From: an uncultured Bacilli bacterium
GTDB lineage: Bacteria > Bacillota_I > Bacilli_A > RF39 > UBA660
Assembly: GCA_910588195.1 (NCBI GenBank)
Contig: CAJUPN010000002.1
Location: 62,001-126,000, forward strand
DNA: 64,000 bases
Reading direction: 5' to 3'
Below the pieces are notes generated by a model. The model searched no databases, was not told the DNA's origin, and was given only the letters and a program-made list of their open reading frames with translations. A program made the translations under genes and the position numbers. Positions 43,461 to 51,743 of this stretch are shown piece by piece. The stretch's first letter is position 1. Every line of letters starts with the position of its first letter.

Positions 43461-43665
43461 TTATTTCTAATTCTCCCATTTTTAGTAATTCAATAATAGC
43501 TTGATATCTAGTTTTAACCTCTAATTTTTGCATTACATTAGAAATATGATTTCTAACTGTTTTATCACTTATAAAAAAGTATTCTGCAATCTCTTTACTG
43601 TTTTTTCCTTCAATGAGCTGATCAAATATTTCTTTTTCTCTTGGTGTTAATATTTGGTGGTCCAT
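43456..43665 (-). CDS. gerE: LuxR-type spore coat transcription regulator GerE
   Basis: A 69-residue protein consisting only of a LuxR/FixJ helix-turn-helix: LTPREKEIFDQLIEGKNSKEIA then FISDKTVRNHISNVMQKL. A stand-alone domain of this size is typical of GerE, the last mother-cell regulator of sporulation. In the 60-base gap upstream, CATATTATA (minus strand, bases 43706 to 43698) with AC 15 bases before it resembles a sigma-K promoter; this is suggestive only. gerE lies between a SpoIIIAH-like gene and gerM, supporting the name. Confidence 0.85.
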   Translation of the reverse strand: MDHQILTPREKEIFDQLIEGKNSKEIAEYFFISDKTVRNHISNVMQKLEVKTRYQAIIELLKMGELEIK

Positions 43666-43725
43666 ATAATACCCTCACTTTCATAATATACCTATTATAT
43701 AATATGAAGAAAGTGAGTGTAGTGT

Positions 43726-44220
43726 TTATTCAAACTTAACTGTCACATAATAAGTTCCATCTGTAGTTGCACTAACAAACGAAATAATATCGTTTGCTGT
43801 AGTTACAGATTTTTCTTTATTAGCAACAACAACCTTCAAATTCTTATCACTAATAGAGACAAAAGAATTAACTTTAAAATTATCATTAATACTTTTTTCT
43901 AATTTTTCTTCTAAAGATTTATTAGAGTTTAAATATTTGATTTTTTCATATGCATCGTTTTTTTCGTCCAATGTTTTTGTCGAATCTAATAAAATCTCTT
44001 GTAGAGTCTGCATTGTCGCCAAATCTTCTTCATCTTTAGTAATCCTCATTGCTGTCAACGCTTCACTTTCACTAATTTTAATATTTTCTGTTTCACGTTT
44101 TTCTGAATTGCTAGAGAATACTGAATAAGTTGCTGGACCAGGAAGGGCAACATAATATACTGCGAGTACAAGTATAATTCCCGATAAGGTTAAAAACCAC
44201 AATTTTGATTTATTTATCAT
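43726..44220 (-). CDS. spoIIIAH: SpoIIIAH-like membrane protein
   Basis: A 164-residue protein with an N-terminal membrane helix (KLWFLTLSGIILVLAVYYVALP), a coiled-coil linker and a C-terminal domain (residues about 85-163) with the fold pattern of YscJ-like ring proteins. The opening KSKLWFLTLSGIILVLAVYY is close to SpoIIIAH, the mother-cell half of the channel to the forespore. It stands alone: the other spoIIIA genes and spoIIQ are not in the window. GGAGG lies before the ATG. A CATATTAT box about 30 bases upstream resembles a sigma-E -10 element, which would fit, but this is weak evidence. Confidence 0.8.
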   Translation of the reverse strand: MINKSKLWFLTLSGIILVLAVYYVALPGPATYSVFSSNSEKRETENIKISESEALTAMRITKDEEDLATMQTLQEILLDSTKTLDEKNDAYEKIKYLNSNKSLEEKLEKSINDNFKVNSFVSISDKNLKVVVANKEKSVTTANDIISFVSATTDGTYYVTVKFE

Positions 44221-44356
44221 ATTTTTTCCTCCATTACTGTTAAATAATATGAAAGAATTAATTATTTATACTAAATAAATAAAAATAAAGTTTTCACTAA
44301 TTTTAAGATTAATCTAAACATAAAGTATTCCTTTCTAAATCTCTGCCTCTACTTAT

Positions 44357-44427
44357 TTATTACCGAAATTAAACCAAATTACTTTAAAATAAAAAAATAA
44401 AGTAAATGAGAAAGATATCGGTAATAA
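44357..44427. promoter_or_regulatory. Nested inverted repeats upstream of the bacteriocin operon
   Basis: TTATTACCGA (44357-44366) is mirrored by TCGGTAATAA (44418-44427), and inside it TTACTTTA (44379-44386) by TAAAGTAA (44398-44405). The outer arms end 25 bases before the exporter start codon. No other gene in the window has this layout. It may be an operator pair or a leader RNA structure. No clear sigma-A promoter is seen. Confidence 0.5.
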
Positions 44428-44451
44428 GTATAGTGAAGGGAGGAAAAGAAG

Positions 44452-46461
44452 TTGAAAAAAATAATAGTCTATCAAGAAGAAACTAGTGACTGTGGTGTTG
44501 CTTGCTTATTATCGATTATTAGATATTATAATGGCGATGCCAATTTAGAAACTTTAAGAATGGATTCTAATACTACAAATAAAGGTGTAAGTGCTTATGA
44601 TTTAATTAAGTGTGCTCAAAAAAATGGCTTTAATGCAATTGGCTATAAAGATATAAATATATCCAAATATAAATTGCCATGTATATTACATATAAAAATA
44701 AATCAATCTCTAACTCATTTTGTCGTGCTCTATGAAATTAATAATAAAACTTACTCAATTATGGATCCTGCTAAAGGGTTAATAAAATTAGCTAAAAATG
44801 AATTATTAGAAAAATTCACAGGTAATCTAATCGTCTTAGACCCTTTAGGTGATTTACCTAAGAAGAAAAATAAAAACATTATAAAAAAAGAATTAATTAA
44901 TCAAATTAAAAGTTTCAAATCAAAAATCATCAAAATTTTATTACTTGAAACTGTCTTTATTATATTAAGTCTTACTAGTAGCTTTTATATAAAAATATAT
45001 AATTATCCTAAATACATAATTATACTCAGTATTCTGTTCATTTTTATAAGTATATTTACTGAAAGTATATCTTACTTAATAAATAAGAAGATTTATAATT
45101 TAGAAAACAAAATTAATTTTAATTTGGCAGATTATTTTTTTAATCATATTCTAAAACTCCCTTTAAAATATTTACATTTAAAAGACCCAGGGGAAATAGT
45201 AAAACGAGCGAACGAAATAAGCATTATTAATGAAATATTAATAAATTTGATTATTTCTACTATTCTAGAAGGATTAATTATCCTAAGCATTTTACCAATT
45301 ATATTTAATTTATCTTTAGAAGTGACAATTATTATTCTTATAACGAACTTGCTTATAACAATAATGTCAATGTTTAATGTAAAAAAGCTAAATAGAGAAT
45401 CTAAATTAGCAATTGATACAAGTACAGAATATAACAATATTCTAATTGATGGAATATATGGACTTACAAGTATAAAACATTCTTGCAGTGAATTATATTT
45501 AAAAAACAAATTATCCGTTAACTTAAAAGATAAATTATTAAAAGAAAAAAAGTATAGTTTAAGTTTGAAAAAGTATAACACATTAAAATTATCAATTTTA
45601 TCTTTATCGCGAATTCTCATAAATCTTTATCTAGTAAACAAAATATATCAGCAAAAATTTACATTTGAGGAATTTTTAATCATAATAACTCTTATTGAAA
45701 TAATTTTAAGCTCCTCATCAAATATCGTTGAATCTTTCATGGAATTATCTTTCATCAAAAACTTATTTAATAAAGCCAATGATTTTTACAATATCCCTTT
45801 ATCTAATATCGTCTCTAATAAAAACTTTAGAAATGGCGATATAAAATTTAAAAATATTAATTATAACTATATAAGTAACTATCCTTTAATAAAAAACTTT
45901 ACTACAACAATAAAACAAGGGGAGAAGGTAATAATTAAAGGCGAAAGTGGAACTGGTAAGTCAACACTGTGCAAATTACTATATCAAGAAATCAACGAAT
46001 TTAGTGGAAAAATATCAATAGGTAACTTAAATATAAAAACAATTGATTCTATAGATTATCAAAATAATGTCGTCTATTCATCGCAAGTTGAAAAGATATT
46101 TAGTGCATCTATTAAAGAAAATATATTATTAGGTAAAGAAATAGAAAAAGAAAGATTAGATAAAATTATTGAAACATGTGAATTAAATCGAGTATTAAAA
46201 AAAAGAGTACTTGGCTTAGATACAATGCTTTTTAGTGGTGGTGAGGAGTTATCAGGAGGGGAAAGACAATTAATAATCCTTGCCCGTGCTTTAACTAGAA
46301 ACTTTAATATACTTATTCTTGATGAAACATTATCAGAGGTAAATGACGAATTAGAAGATAAAATATTAAAAAATATTTTTAAAACATATAAAGATAAAAC
46401 GATAATATATGTTACGCATAAAAATAATAAAAACTATTTTTCTAGAGTTATAAATGTATAG
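44452..46461 (+). CDS. Peptidase-containing ABC exporter (C39 bacteriocin-processing type)
   Basis: A 669-residue exporter that cuts off double-glycine leaders and exports the peptide. The N-terminal C39 cysteine peptidase has Q8, C14 (SDCGVAC), H89 (THFVVL) and D105 (MDP). Six membrane helices lie between about 160 and 430. The nucleotide-binding domain has Walker A GESGTGKS (497-504), signature LSGGERQ (600-606) and Walker B ILILDE (D624, E625). The start is TTG at 44452 behind a strong GGGAGG. No accessory membrane-fusion protein is encoded nearby. Directly downstream are two short genes with matching double-glycine leaders, its likely substrates. Sequence is AT-rich and Ile/Leu/Asn-heavy like its neighbours. 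Confidence 0.95.
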   Translation: MKKIIVYQEETSDCGVACLLSIIRYYNGDANLETLRMDSNTTNKGVSAYDLIKCAQKNGFNAIGYKDINISKYKLPCILHIKINQSLTHFVVLYEINNKTYSIMDPAKGLIKLAKNELLEKFTGNLIVLDPLGDLPKKKNKNIIKKELINQIKSFKSKIIKILLLETVFIILSLTSSFYIKIYNYPKYIIILSILFIFISIFTESISYLINKKIYNLENKINFNLADYFFNHILKLPLKYLHLKDPGEIVKRANEISIINEILINLIISTILEGLIILSILPIIFNLSLEVTIIILITNLLITIMSMFNVKKLNRESKLAIDTSTEYNNILIDGIYGLTSIKHSCSELYLKNKLSVNLKDKLLKEKKYSLSLKKYNTLKLSILSLSRILINLYLVNKIYQQKFTFEEFLIIITLIEIILSSSSNIVESFMELSFIKNLFNKANDFYNIPLSNIVSNKNFRNGDIKFKNINYNYISNYPLIKNFTTTIKQGEKVIIKGESGTGKSTLCKLLYQEINEFSGKISIGNLNIKTIDSIDYQNNVVYSSQVEKIFSASIKENILLGKEIEKERLDKIIETCELNRVLKKRVLGLDTMLFSGGEELSGGERQLIILARALTRNFNILILDETLSEVNDELEDKILKNIFKTYKDKTIIYVTHKNNKNYFSRVINV

Positions 46462-46473
46462 AAAGGAGATAAT

Positions 46474-46614
46474 ATGGTTTTAGAAAGTAAAGAACTAATA
46501 GAGATTTCAGGTGGTGGAATCAAATATGGAGTTGTTGCTTTTATTGGAGGAGTTCTAACATTTCTTATTGGAATGGTAGATGGCTACCTAAGACCACTAA
46601 CTTGTAATAAATGA
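46474..46614 (+). CDS. Double-glycine leader bacteriocin peptide, component 1 of a probable two-peptide pair
   Basis: A 46-codon gene with GAAAGGAG 5 bases before the ATG, 12 bases after the exporter stop. Residues 1-14 form a double-glycine leader: L3 (-12), E7 (-8), L8 (-7), I11 (-4), G13-G14. Cleavage after G14 leaves 32 residues starting GIKYGV. The mature part is hydrophobic with many Gly, has a GxxxG motif at G33-G37 (GMVDG), and ends in a polar tail with one Cys at 44. The stop overlaps the start of the next peptide gene (ATGA). The paired layout is that of class IIb two-peptide bacteriocins. Not seen as a named peptide by me. Confidence 0.85.
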   Translation: MVLESKELIEISGGGIKYGVVAFIGGVLTFLIGMVDGYLRPLTCNK

Positions 46615-46769
46615 TTATAGATAATAATGAACTTGTTAATATTGTTGGTGGAGGCATCTCGGGAACTTTAATTAATTCCATCGTCAAAGCAGCTTCTTTT
46701 CTTCTTGAATTAGGAAGAGCTGTTGGAAGTGCGATTAGAAGTGCTCAGACTGGCATGAAATGTAAATAA
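46611..46769 (+). CDS. Double-glycine leader bacteriocin peptide, component 2 of a probable two-peptide pair
   Basis: A 52-codon gene whose ATG overlaps the stop of component 1, so translation is coupled; it has no good ribosome binding site of its own. The leader has the same register: E7, L8, I11, G13-G14. The mature peptide of 38 residues starts GISGTL, forms an amphipathic helix, and has GxxxG at G35-G39 (GRAVG). It ends in a basic tail with one Cys at 51. Matching leaders, adjacent GxxxG motifs in both peptides and the C39 exporter upstream make a two-peptide bacteriocin the best reading. No immunity gene is recognisable in the 130 bases downstream. Confidence 0.85.
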   Translation: MIIDNNELVNIVGGGISGTLINSIVKAASFLLELGRAVGSAIRSAQTGMKCK

Positions 46770-46770
46770 A

Positions 46771-46797
46771 GAAAGAGGCTAAACAGCCTTTTTCTTA
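46771..46797 (+). terminator. Intrinsic terminator closing the bacteriocin operon
   Basis: GAAAGAGGCT (46771-46780) pairs with AGCCTTTTTC (46785-46794) around AAAC, including a G-T pair. It lies directly after the second peptide gene. Confidence 0.75.
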
Positions 46798-46901
46798 TGT
46801 CTAATATAAATTTTACCATTAAAATTAATGCGTAAATCAAAAGTTTAGATGGCTATATTTTAAATAATCAATATGATATAATTAAACAAGGTGAAGTACT
46901 A

Positions 46902-47990
46902 GTGAATGATAAAATAAAAAATATATTACAAAAACTAATTGATAAAGGTTTTAGTGCTTATATTGTTGGAGGATTTGTAAGAGATTATATTTTAGGATTA
47001 GAGACTTATGATGTTGATATTGCCACTTCAGCTACTCCAAAAGATGTACGAGAAATTTTTGATTTAAATAATGGAAATGATGAAAATTATGGCAGTATTT
47101 ATATCAAAGACAAATTATACAATTATGACATAACTACTTATCGTAAAGAATTAAAATATGAAAATAGAAGACCAGTAGAATATGAATATATCGATAGTAT
47201 ACATGAAGATATTCAAAGAAGAGATTTTACTATAAATTCTTTATATATGGATTTAAATGGACATGTTTATGATGAAGTAGATGGGGAAAAGGACCTTGAA
47301 AACAAAGTAATTAGGATGACAGGAAATATAAATGATAAAATGATAGAAGATCCTCTTCGCTTACTAAGAGCAGTTCGTTTCGCTTCAACACTAAACTTTA
47401 AATTAGAAGAAAACTTAAAAAATTATATTAAACAAAATACTCAACTACTTAGAACATTAAGTTATACAAGAAAAAAAGAAGAACTTGATAGAATATTTTC
47501 ATCAACTAATAGTCTAATTGGTATAGAATTATTACAAGATTTAAAGATGACAAAAGATTTAGAAATTAATATACCTAACAATTTAGTTGCAACTACTAGT
47601 GCGATAGGAATATGGGCTCAAATAGAGGTGTTAGGAGACTATCAATTTTCGAATCAAGAAAGAGATTGCATAGATAAAGTAAAAAGCATCATTAAATATG
47701 GTATAATAGATAACATAGTTTTATATGAATATGGATTATATTCGTCGATTATTGCAGCAGATATTCTTGAAACTGATCGAAATACCGTTAGTGATATCTA
47801 TAAGAATATTCCTATATATTCCTCTAAAGATATAAAAATAAATGGCGATGATATAATTAAATTATTAAATATCGAACCAGGGAGTATTATAAAAAGTATT
47901 ATAAGTGAAATTGAATTAAATATCCTAAATGGAACATTAAAGAATGAAGAAGAGGAATTAAAAGCATTTGTTATAAAAAATTGGAAATAG
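46902..47990 (+). CDS. cca: CCA-adding tRNA nucleotidyltransferase
   Basis: A 362-residue class II nucleotidyltransferase that builds or repairs the CCA end of tRNAs. The catalytic region is AYIVGGFVRDYILG with YDVDIATSA, the DxD pair binding metal; RRDFTINSLYMD and RLLRAVRFASTL complete the conserved core. The C-terminal helical part is shorter than in Bacillus Cca. The start is GTG at 46902 behind AGGTGAAG. An extended -10 box TGATATAAT lies at 46874-46882. dnaD follows with its ribosome binding site in the cca end. Confidence 0.92.
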   Translation: MNDKIKNILQKLIDKGFSAYIVGGFVRDYILGLETYDVDIATSATPKDVREIFDLNNGNDENYGSIYIKDKLYNYDITTYRKELKYENRRPVEYEYIDSIHEDIQRRDFTINSLYMDLNGHVYDEVDGEKDLENKVIRMTGNINDKMIEDPLRLLRAVRFASTLNFKLEENLKNYIKQNTQLLRTLSYTRKKEELDRIFSSTNSLIGIELLQDLKMTKDLEINIPNNLVATTSAIGIWAQIEVLGDYQFSNQERDCIDKVKSIIKYGIIDNIVLYEYGLYSSIIAADILETDRNTVSDIYKNIPIYSSKDIKINGDDIIKLLNIEPGSIIKSIISEIELNILNGTLKNEEEELKAFVIKNWK

Positions 47991-48001
47991 GAGGTAAATA
48001 T

Positions 48002-48643
48002 ATGAATGAAGTAGTATTTAAAACTTTAAAAGAAAAAGATTTTATAATAAAAAACTTTTTAATTAAAGTTGCTTTAGAACTTAAACTTTCATTAAATGAG
48101 ACTATATTACTAGTTTATTTCATGAACCAAGAAGAGCCAACTTTAAATATTGAAAATATTACTTCCAATGTTTATCTTAATGAAGAAGAAATAATGCAAG
48201 CCTATTCACGTTTAATAGGAATAAATCTTGTTACTGTAAAAGTAATAAAAAAAGAAAATGGCATGCGTAAAGAAATAATATCACTAGATAATATCATTCG
48301 CTATGTAACAACTGACATAACAAAAAAGCATGCAACTGTTGAAAAAGAAAACTTGTTTGATGTGTTTGAAAGAGAATTTGGACGCACATTAAGCACTATG
48401 GAGTTTGAAATAATTAATGAATGGATGGACTCAGGCTTCTCTAAAGAATTAATTTTAGAAGCTTTAAAAGAAAGTATATATGATGGATATAGAAGTTTAA
48501 AAAGCATTTCAACAAAATTAGAGTATTGGAAAGAAAAGGGCTATAAAAATAGACACGACATTAATAAAGGATTGAAAGAAGAGGCTGAAAACACTTTATT
48601 TCCAGAACTTTTTGATACAAATTGGTTAGATGATGATGAATAA
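48002..48643 (+). CDS. dnaD: DnaD-family replication initiation protein
   Basis: A 213-residue DnaD, which remodels DNA at the origin and helps restart of replication in Bacillota. It has an N-terminal winged-helix domain (about 1-100) and the C-terminal DnaD domain (about 115-190: FDVFEREFGRTLSTMEFEII, WMDSGFSKELILEAL, ISTKLEYWKEKGY). Start at ATG 48002, with AGGAGG upstream, rather than the earlier in-frame start inside cca. It overlaps nth by 14 bases, the standard Bacillota order dnaD-nth. Confidence 0.9.
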   Translation: MNEVVFKTLKEKDFIIKNFLIKVALELKLSLNETILLVYFMNQEEPTLNIENITSNVYLNEEEIMQAYSRLIGINLVTVKVIKKENGMRKEIISLDNIIRYVTTDITKKHATVEKENLFDVFEREFGRTLSTMEFEIINEWMDSGFSKELILEALKESIYDGYRSLKSISTKLEYWKEKGYKNRHDINKGLKEEAENTLFPELFDTNWLDDDE

Positions 48644-49253
48644 AGAATTTTTTGATATCCTTGATGAAATAGTTCCAAATCCCAAATGTACTCTAATTTA
48701 TAACAAAGATTATGAACTGCTTATCGCCACTGTACTTTCTGCTCAATGCACAGATGAAAGAGTTAATAAAGTTACTCCTAATTTATTTCAGAAATACGAT
48801 ATTTTTGCTTTATCTAAACTTAAGCCAGAAGACATAATTGATATCATCAGACCTTGTGGAAATATGAATAGAAAAAGTGAATATATCATTAAAATAGCTA
48901 AATCCTTAGTCGAAAATCATGCAGGAAAGGTTCCAAACAATCGAGAATTTTTAGAAAGTCTCCCTGGAGTAGGAAGAAAAACTGCCAATGTTGTTTTAGG
49001 CAATATTTATAACGTCCCAACGTTTGCTGTAGATACTCATGTTGAAAGAGTATCTAAAAGACTTGGATTAGCATCTGTTCAAGATGATGTTTTAACTGTA
49101 GAAAAAAAGTTGATGCAAACATTTCCCAAAGAAAAATGGGTCTATCTTCACCATCAATTACTGCTTTTTGGAAGACACACATGCTTAAGTCGAAATCCCC
49201 TATGTGATAAATGTAAAATGAAAAAATATTGTAAATTCAAAGCTTCTAATTGA
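48630..49253 (+). CDS. nth: Endonuclease III
   Basis: A 207-residue DNA glycosylase/AP lyase that removes oxidised pyrimidines. The helix-hairpin-helix with catalytic lysine is LPGVGRKTANVVL, the catalytic aspartate is in FAVDTHVERV, and a 4Fe-4S cluster is held by four Cys spaced 6, 2 and 5 residues apart at the C-terminus (CLSRNPLCDKCKMKKYC). The reading frame opens with three consecutive ATG codons (48630, 48633, 48636), so the exact start is open. A terminator overlaps the stop. Confidence 0.96.
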   Translation: MMMNKEFFDILDEIVPNPKCTLIYNKDYELLIATVLSAQCTDERVNKVTPNLFQKYDIFALSKLKPEDIIDIIRPCGNMNRKSEYIIKIAKSLVENHAGKVPNNREFLESLPGVGRKTANVVLGNIYNVPTFAVDTHVERVSKRLGLASVQDDVLTVEKKLMQTFPKEKWVYLHHQLLLFGRHTCLSRNPLCDKCKMKKYCKFKASN

Positions 49254-49265
49254 AGCTTTTTGTTT
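49239..49265 (+). terminator. Intrinsic terminator after nth
   Basis: AAAGCTTC (49239-49246) pairs with GAAGCTTT (49252-49259), with a 5-base loop and T-rich tail. It lies over the nth stop codon. Confidence 0.8.
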
Positions 49266-49342
49266 TGAATAAGTCATATAAAATAGTTTCAGATATAAAA
49301 AAAGAAATAATCAAAAATATAAAAAATTATTGCTGATTTTCC

Positions 49343-49371
49343 TTTACAAAAATCAATAAAAAAACTATAAT
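49343..49371 (+). promoter_or_regulatory. Sigma-A type promoter of lon
   Basis: TTTACA and TATAAT are separated by 17 bases, ending 30 bases before the lon ATG. No CIRCE-like or CtsR-like repeat is seen. Confidence 0.78.
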
Positions 49372-49400
49372 ATAAAACATATTTTGAAGGAGGAAAAGTC

Positions 49401-51701
49401 ATGTTAGAAAACTTGCCAGTATTACTACTAAAAAAACTTGTCTTACTTCCTTATCAAGAAGTACGCTTAGAATTAAAAATGGAATTAGGGAAAAAAATTA
49501 TTGATAAATCAATCGATAATTATAATAGCAAATTATTAGTTGTATCACCAACAAATACTTTTGAATCAAGTCCATCTGCAAGTGATCTACCTAATGTGGG
49601 AGTTATAGCTAAGATAAAATCAAGTTTAGAACTTCCAAACGGAAATTATCGTGTCATTATTACAGGAATAACTCGTGTTATTATTAAAAACTATAAAAAT
49701 TATGAAACAGACTCTGATATGCTTGAGGCTAGGGTAAAAAGAACTTACATTGACAATTCTAATAAAACAGAAGAAGAAGCAATTTTAAGAACTTTAAAAA
49801 CGACTATAGAAAATTATATTTCTATGAATCCAAATGCTTCAAATTCAGTATTAAACTCTATAAATAATATAGAAGATTTAGATATGCTAACTGATGTTAT
49901 CGCCGCATATATGTCATTTGATATAAATAAAAATATATTTTATATGAACGAATTTGACTATATTACACGTGCTAATCAGTTAATAATCGATACTAATCTT
50001 GAATTAGAAGTATTAAATATTGAAACCAAAATAGATGATGAGATTCGTAAATCATTTGATAAAGAACAAAGAGATTGTTTTATAAAACAAAGAATAGCTA
50101 AACTTAATGAAGAATTAGGTGTTAATGTTGATAAACAAACTGAAATTGCTCTTTATAATGAAACTATTGACAACTTATCTATATCTCAAAAAATAAAAAA
50201 TAAATTTAAAGAAGAAGTAAAAAAGTATTCATATACATCTGAGGCAAATCCTGATTCTTCTGTTATAAGAAATTACTTAGATATTGTCTTAAATCTTCCT
50301 TGGGAAAAAGAATCTAATGATGAAACAAATATCAAAAAAATAAAAGCTAGTTTAGATAAAGAACATTATGGTTTATATGAAGCAAAACAAAGAATAATCG
50401 AATACATAGCGATAAAGAAAAACAATCCCGATATAAATGCTCCAATAATATGTTTAATTGGGCCACCAGGGGTTGGTAAAACAACACTAGGAATGTCAAT
50501 TAGTAAAGCTTTAAAACGAGAATTTGCTAAAATAAGTGTAGGCGGACTTAATGACGCAACAGAATTAACTGGACATAAGCGAACTTATCTAGGGTCATCT
50601 CCAGGGAAAATCATTCAAAGTATTAAAAAATGTGGAACAAAAAATCCTGTAATATTAATTGATGAAGTAGATAAAATAGTAAGTGATTATAAAGGTGATC
50701 CATCAGCAGTACTTTTGGATATTTTAGATCAAAGCCAAAATTCAATGTTTATTGATAATTATATTGAAGAACCATTTAATTTATCAAAAGTTCTTTTTAT
50801 ACTTACAGCAAATGACATAAATTCGATACCGCCAGCACTAAAAGATCGTTTGGAAATAATTGAATTAAGTTCATATACTGAATTCGAAAAAATTGATATA
50901 GCAAAAAAACATATCATTCCACGAATTGTTAGTGAATATAATATAAAGAAATCAAAAATTTCTGATGACGAAATACTGTATATAATCAATTCTTATACTA
51001 GAGAATCTGGAGTTCGTGAGTTAACAAGAGTTTTAGAAAAAGTTTATCGCAGTTTGATTGTTCGTGAAAAAGAAGTAAAAACCATCACGACTAAAATAAT
51101 TGGCGAATGTTTAGGACCAGTAAAATTTGAATTTAATCTTGAAAGAAAAAATCATGCGGGATCTGTTTCAACTTTAGGAGTAACACCTTATGGTGGAACA
51201 ATTATATCTATTGAAGCTATTTTTATCAAAGGATCTGGAGATATTGTAATGACTGGTAATGTTAAAGATCCAATCCTAGAAAGTGCCAAAATTGCATATA
51301 GCTATATAAAATCTAATTATCAAAAATTTAAAATAGACGAAAATATTTTAAATAATTATAATATTCATATTAATGCATTAGACTATCATATAAAAAAAGA
51401 TGGAACATCAGGTGGAATAGCATTTGCAACTTCTATTCTTTCTCTAGCTTTAGATATTAAAGTTGAAAACAAAATTGGTTTTACAGGTGAAATAACTCTT
51501 CACGGAGACATTTACAAAGTTGGTGGAATAAAAGAAAAAGTCATTGGAGCTTATAACAATGGTTTCAAAAAAGTTTATATTCCCTTAGAAAATAAGAACG
51601 ACTTAGAAAAAGTACCTGAAGAAGTTAAAAATAACATTGAAATTAAATGTGTATCTAACTATGAAGAAATCTATAAAGATTTATTTAAAAAGAGTAATTA
51701 A
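49401..51701 (+). CDS. lon: ATP-dependent protease Lon
   Basis: A 766-residue Lon with three parts: an N-terminal substrate-binding region (about 1-200) beginning PVLLLKKLVLLPYQEVRLEL, an AAA+ module (Walker A GPPGVGKTT, Walker B NPVILIDEVDK), and a C-terminal Ser-Lys protease with S670 (DGTSGG) and K713 (GGIKEKV), 43 residues apart as in other Lon proteins. It degrades misfolded and regulatory proteins. The N-terminal region looks slightly short. AAGGAGG precedes the ATG. It is monocistronic with its own terminator. In Bacillus, lonA is also close to spoVID and ysxE, as here. Confidence 0.96.
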   Translation: MLENLPVLLLKKLVLLPYQEVRLELKMELGKKIIDKSIDNYNSKLLVVSPTNTFESSPSASDLPNVGVIAKIKSSLELPNGNYRVIITGITRVIIKNYKNYETDSDMLEARVKRTYIDNSNKTEEEAILRTLKTTIENYISMNPNASNSVLNSINNIEDLDMLTDVIAAYMSFDINKNIFYMNEFDYITRANQLIIDTNLELEVLNIETKIDDEIRKSFDKEQRDCFIKQRIAKLNEELGVNVDKQTEIALYNETIDNLSISQKIKNKFKEEVKKYSYTSEANPDSSVIRNYLDIVLNLPWEKESNDETNIKKIKASLDKEHYGLYEAKQRIIEYIAIKKNNPDINAPIICLIGPPGVGKTTLGMSISKALKREFAKISVGGLNDATELTGHKRTYLGSSPGKIIQSIKKCGTKNPVILIDEVDKIVSDYKGDPSAVLLDILDQSQNSMFIDNYIEEPFNLSKVLFILTANDINSIPPALKDRLEIIELSSYTEFEKIDIAKKHIIPRIVSEYNIKKSKISDDEILYIINSYTRESGVRELTRVLEKVYRSLIVREKEVKTITTKIIGECLGPVKFEFNLERKNHAGSVSTLGVTPYGGTIISIEAIFIKGSGDIVMTGNVKDPILESAKIAYSYIKSNYQKFKIDENILNNYNIHINALDYHIKKDGTSGGIAFATSILSLALDIKVENKIGFTGEITLHGDIYKVGGIKEKVIGAYNNGFKKVYIPLENKNDLEKVPEEVKNNIEIKCVSNYEEIYKDLFKKSN

Positions 51702-51714
51702 TACTCTTTTTTTT
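51687..51714 (+). terminator. Intrinsic terminator after lon
   Basis: AAAAAGAGTA (51687-51696) pairs with TACTCTTTTT (51702-51711) around ATTAA, then more T. It overlaps the stop codon. Confidence 0.85.
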
Positions 51715-51743
51715 CATATACATATAACTAGAAAGGAAAGATT

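Noticed and set aside
46798..46901. An immunity gene behind the bacteriocin peptides
   Set aside because: The gap is about 100 bases, holds no open frame with a start site, and contains the promoter of cca.
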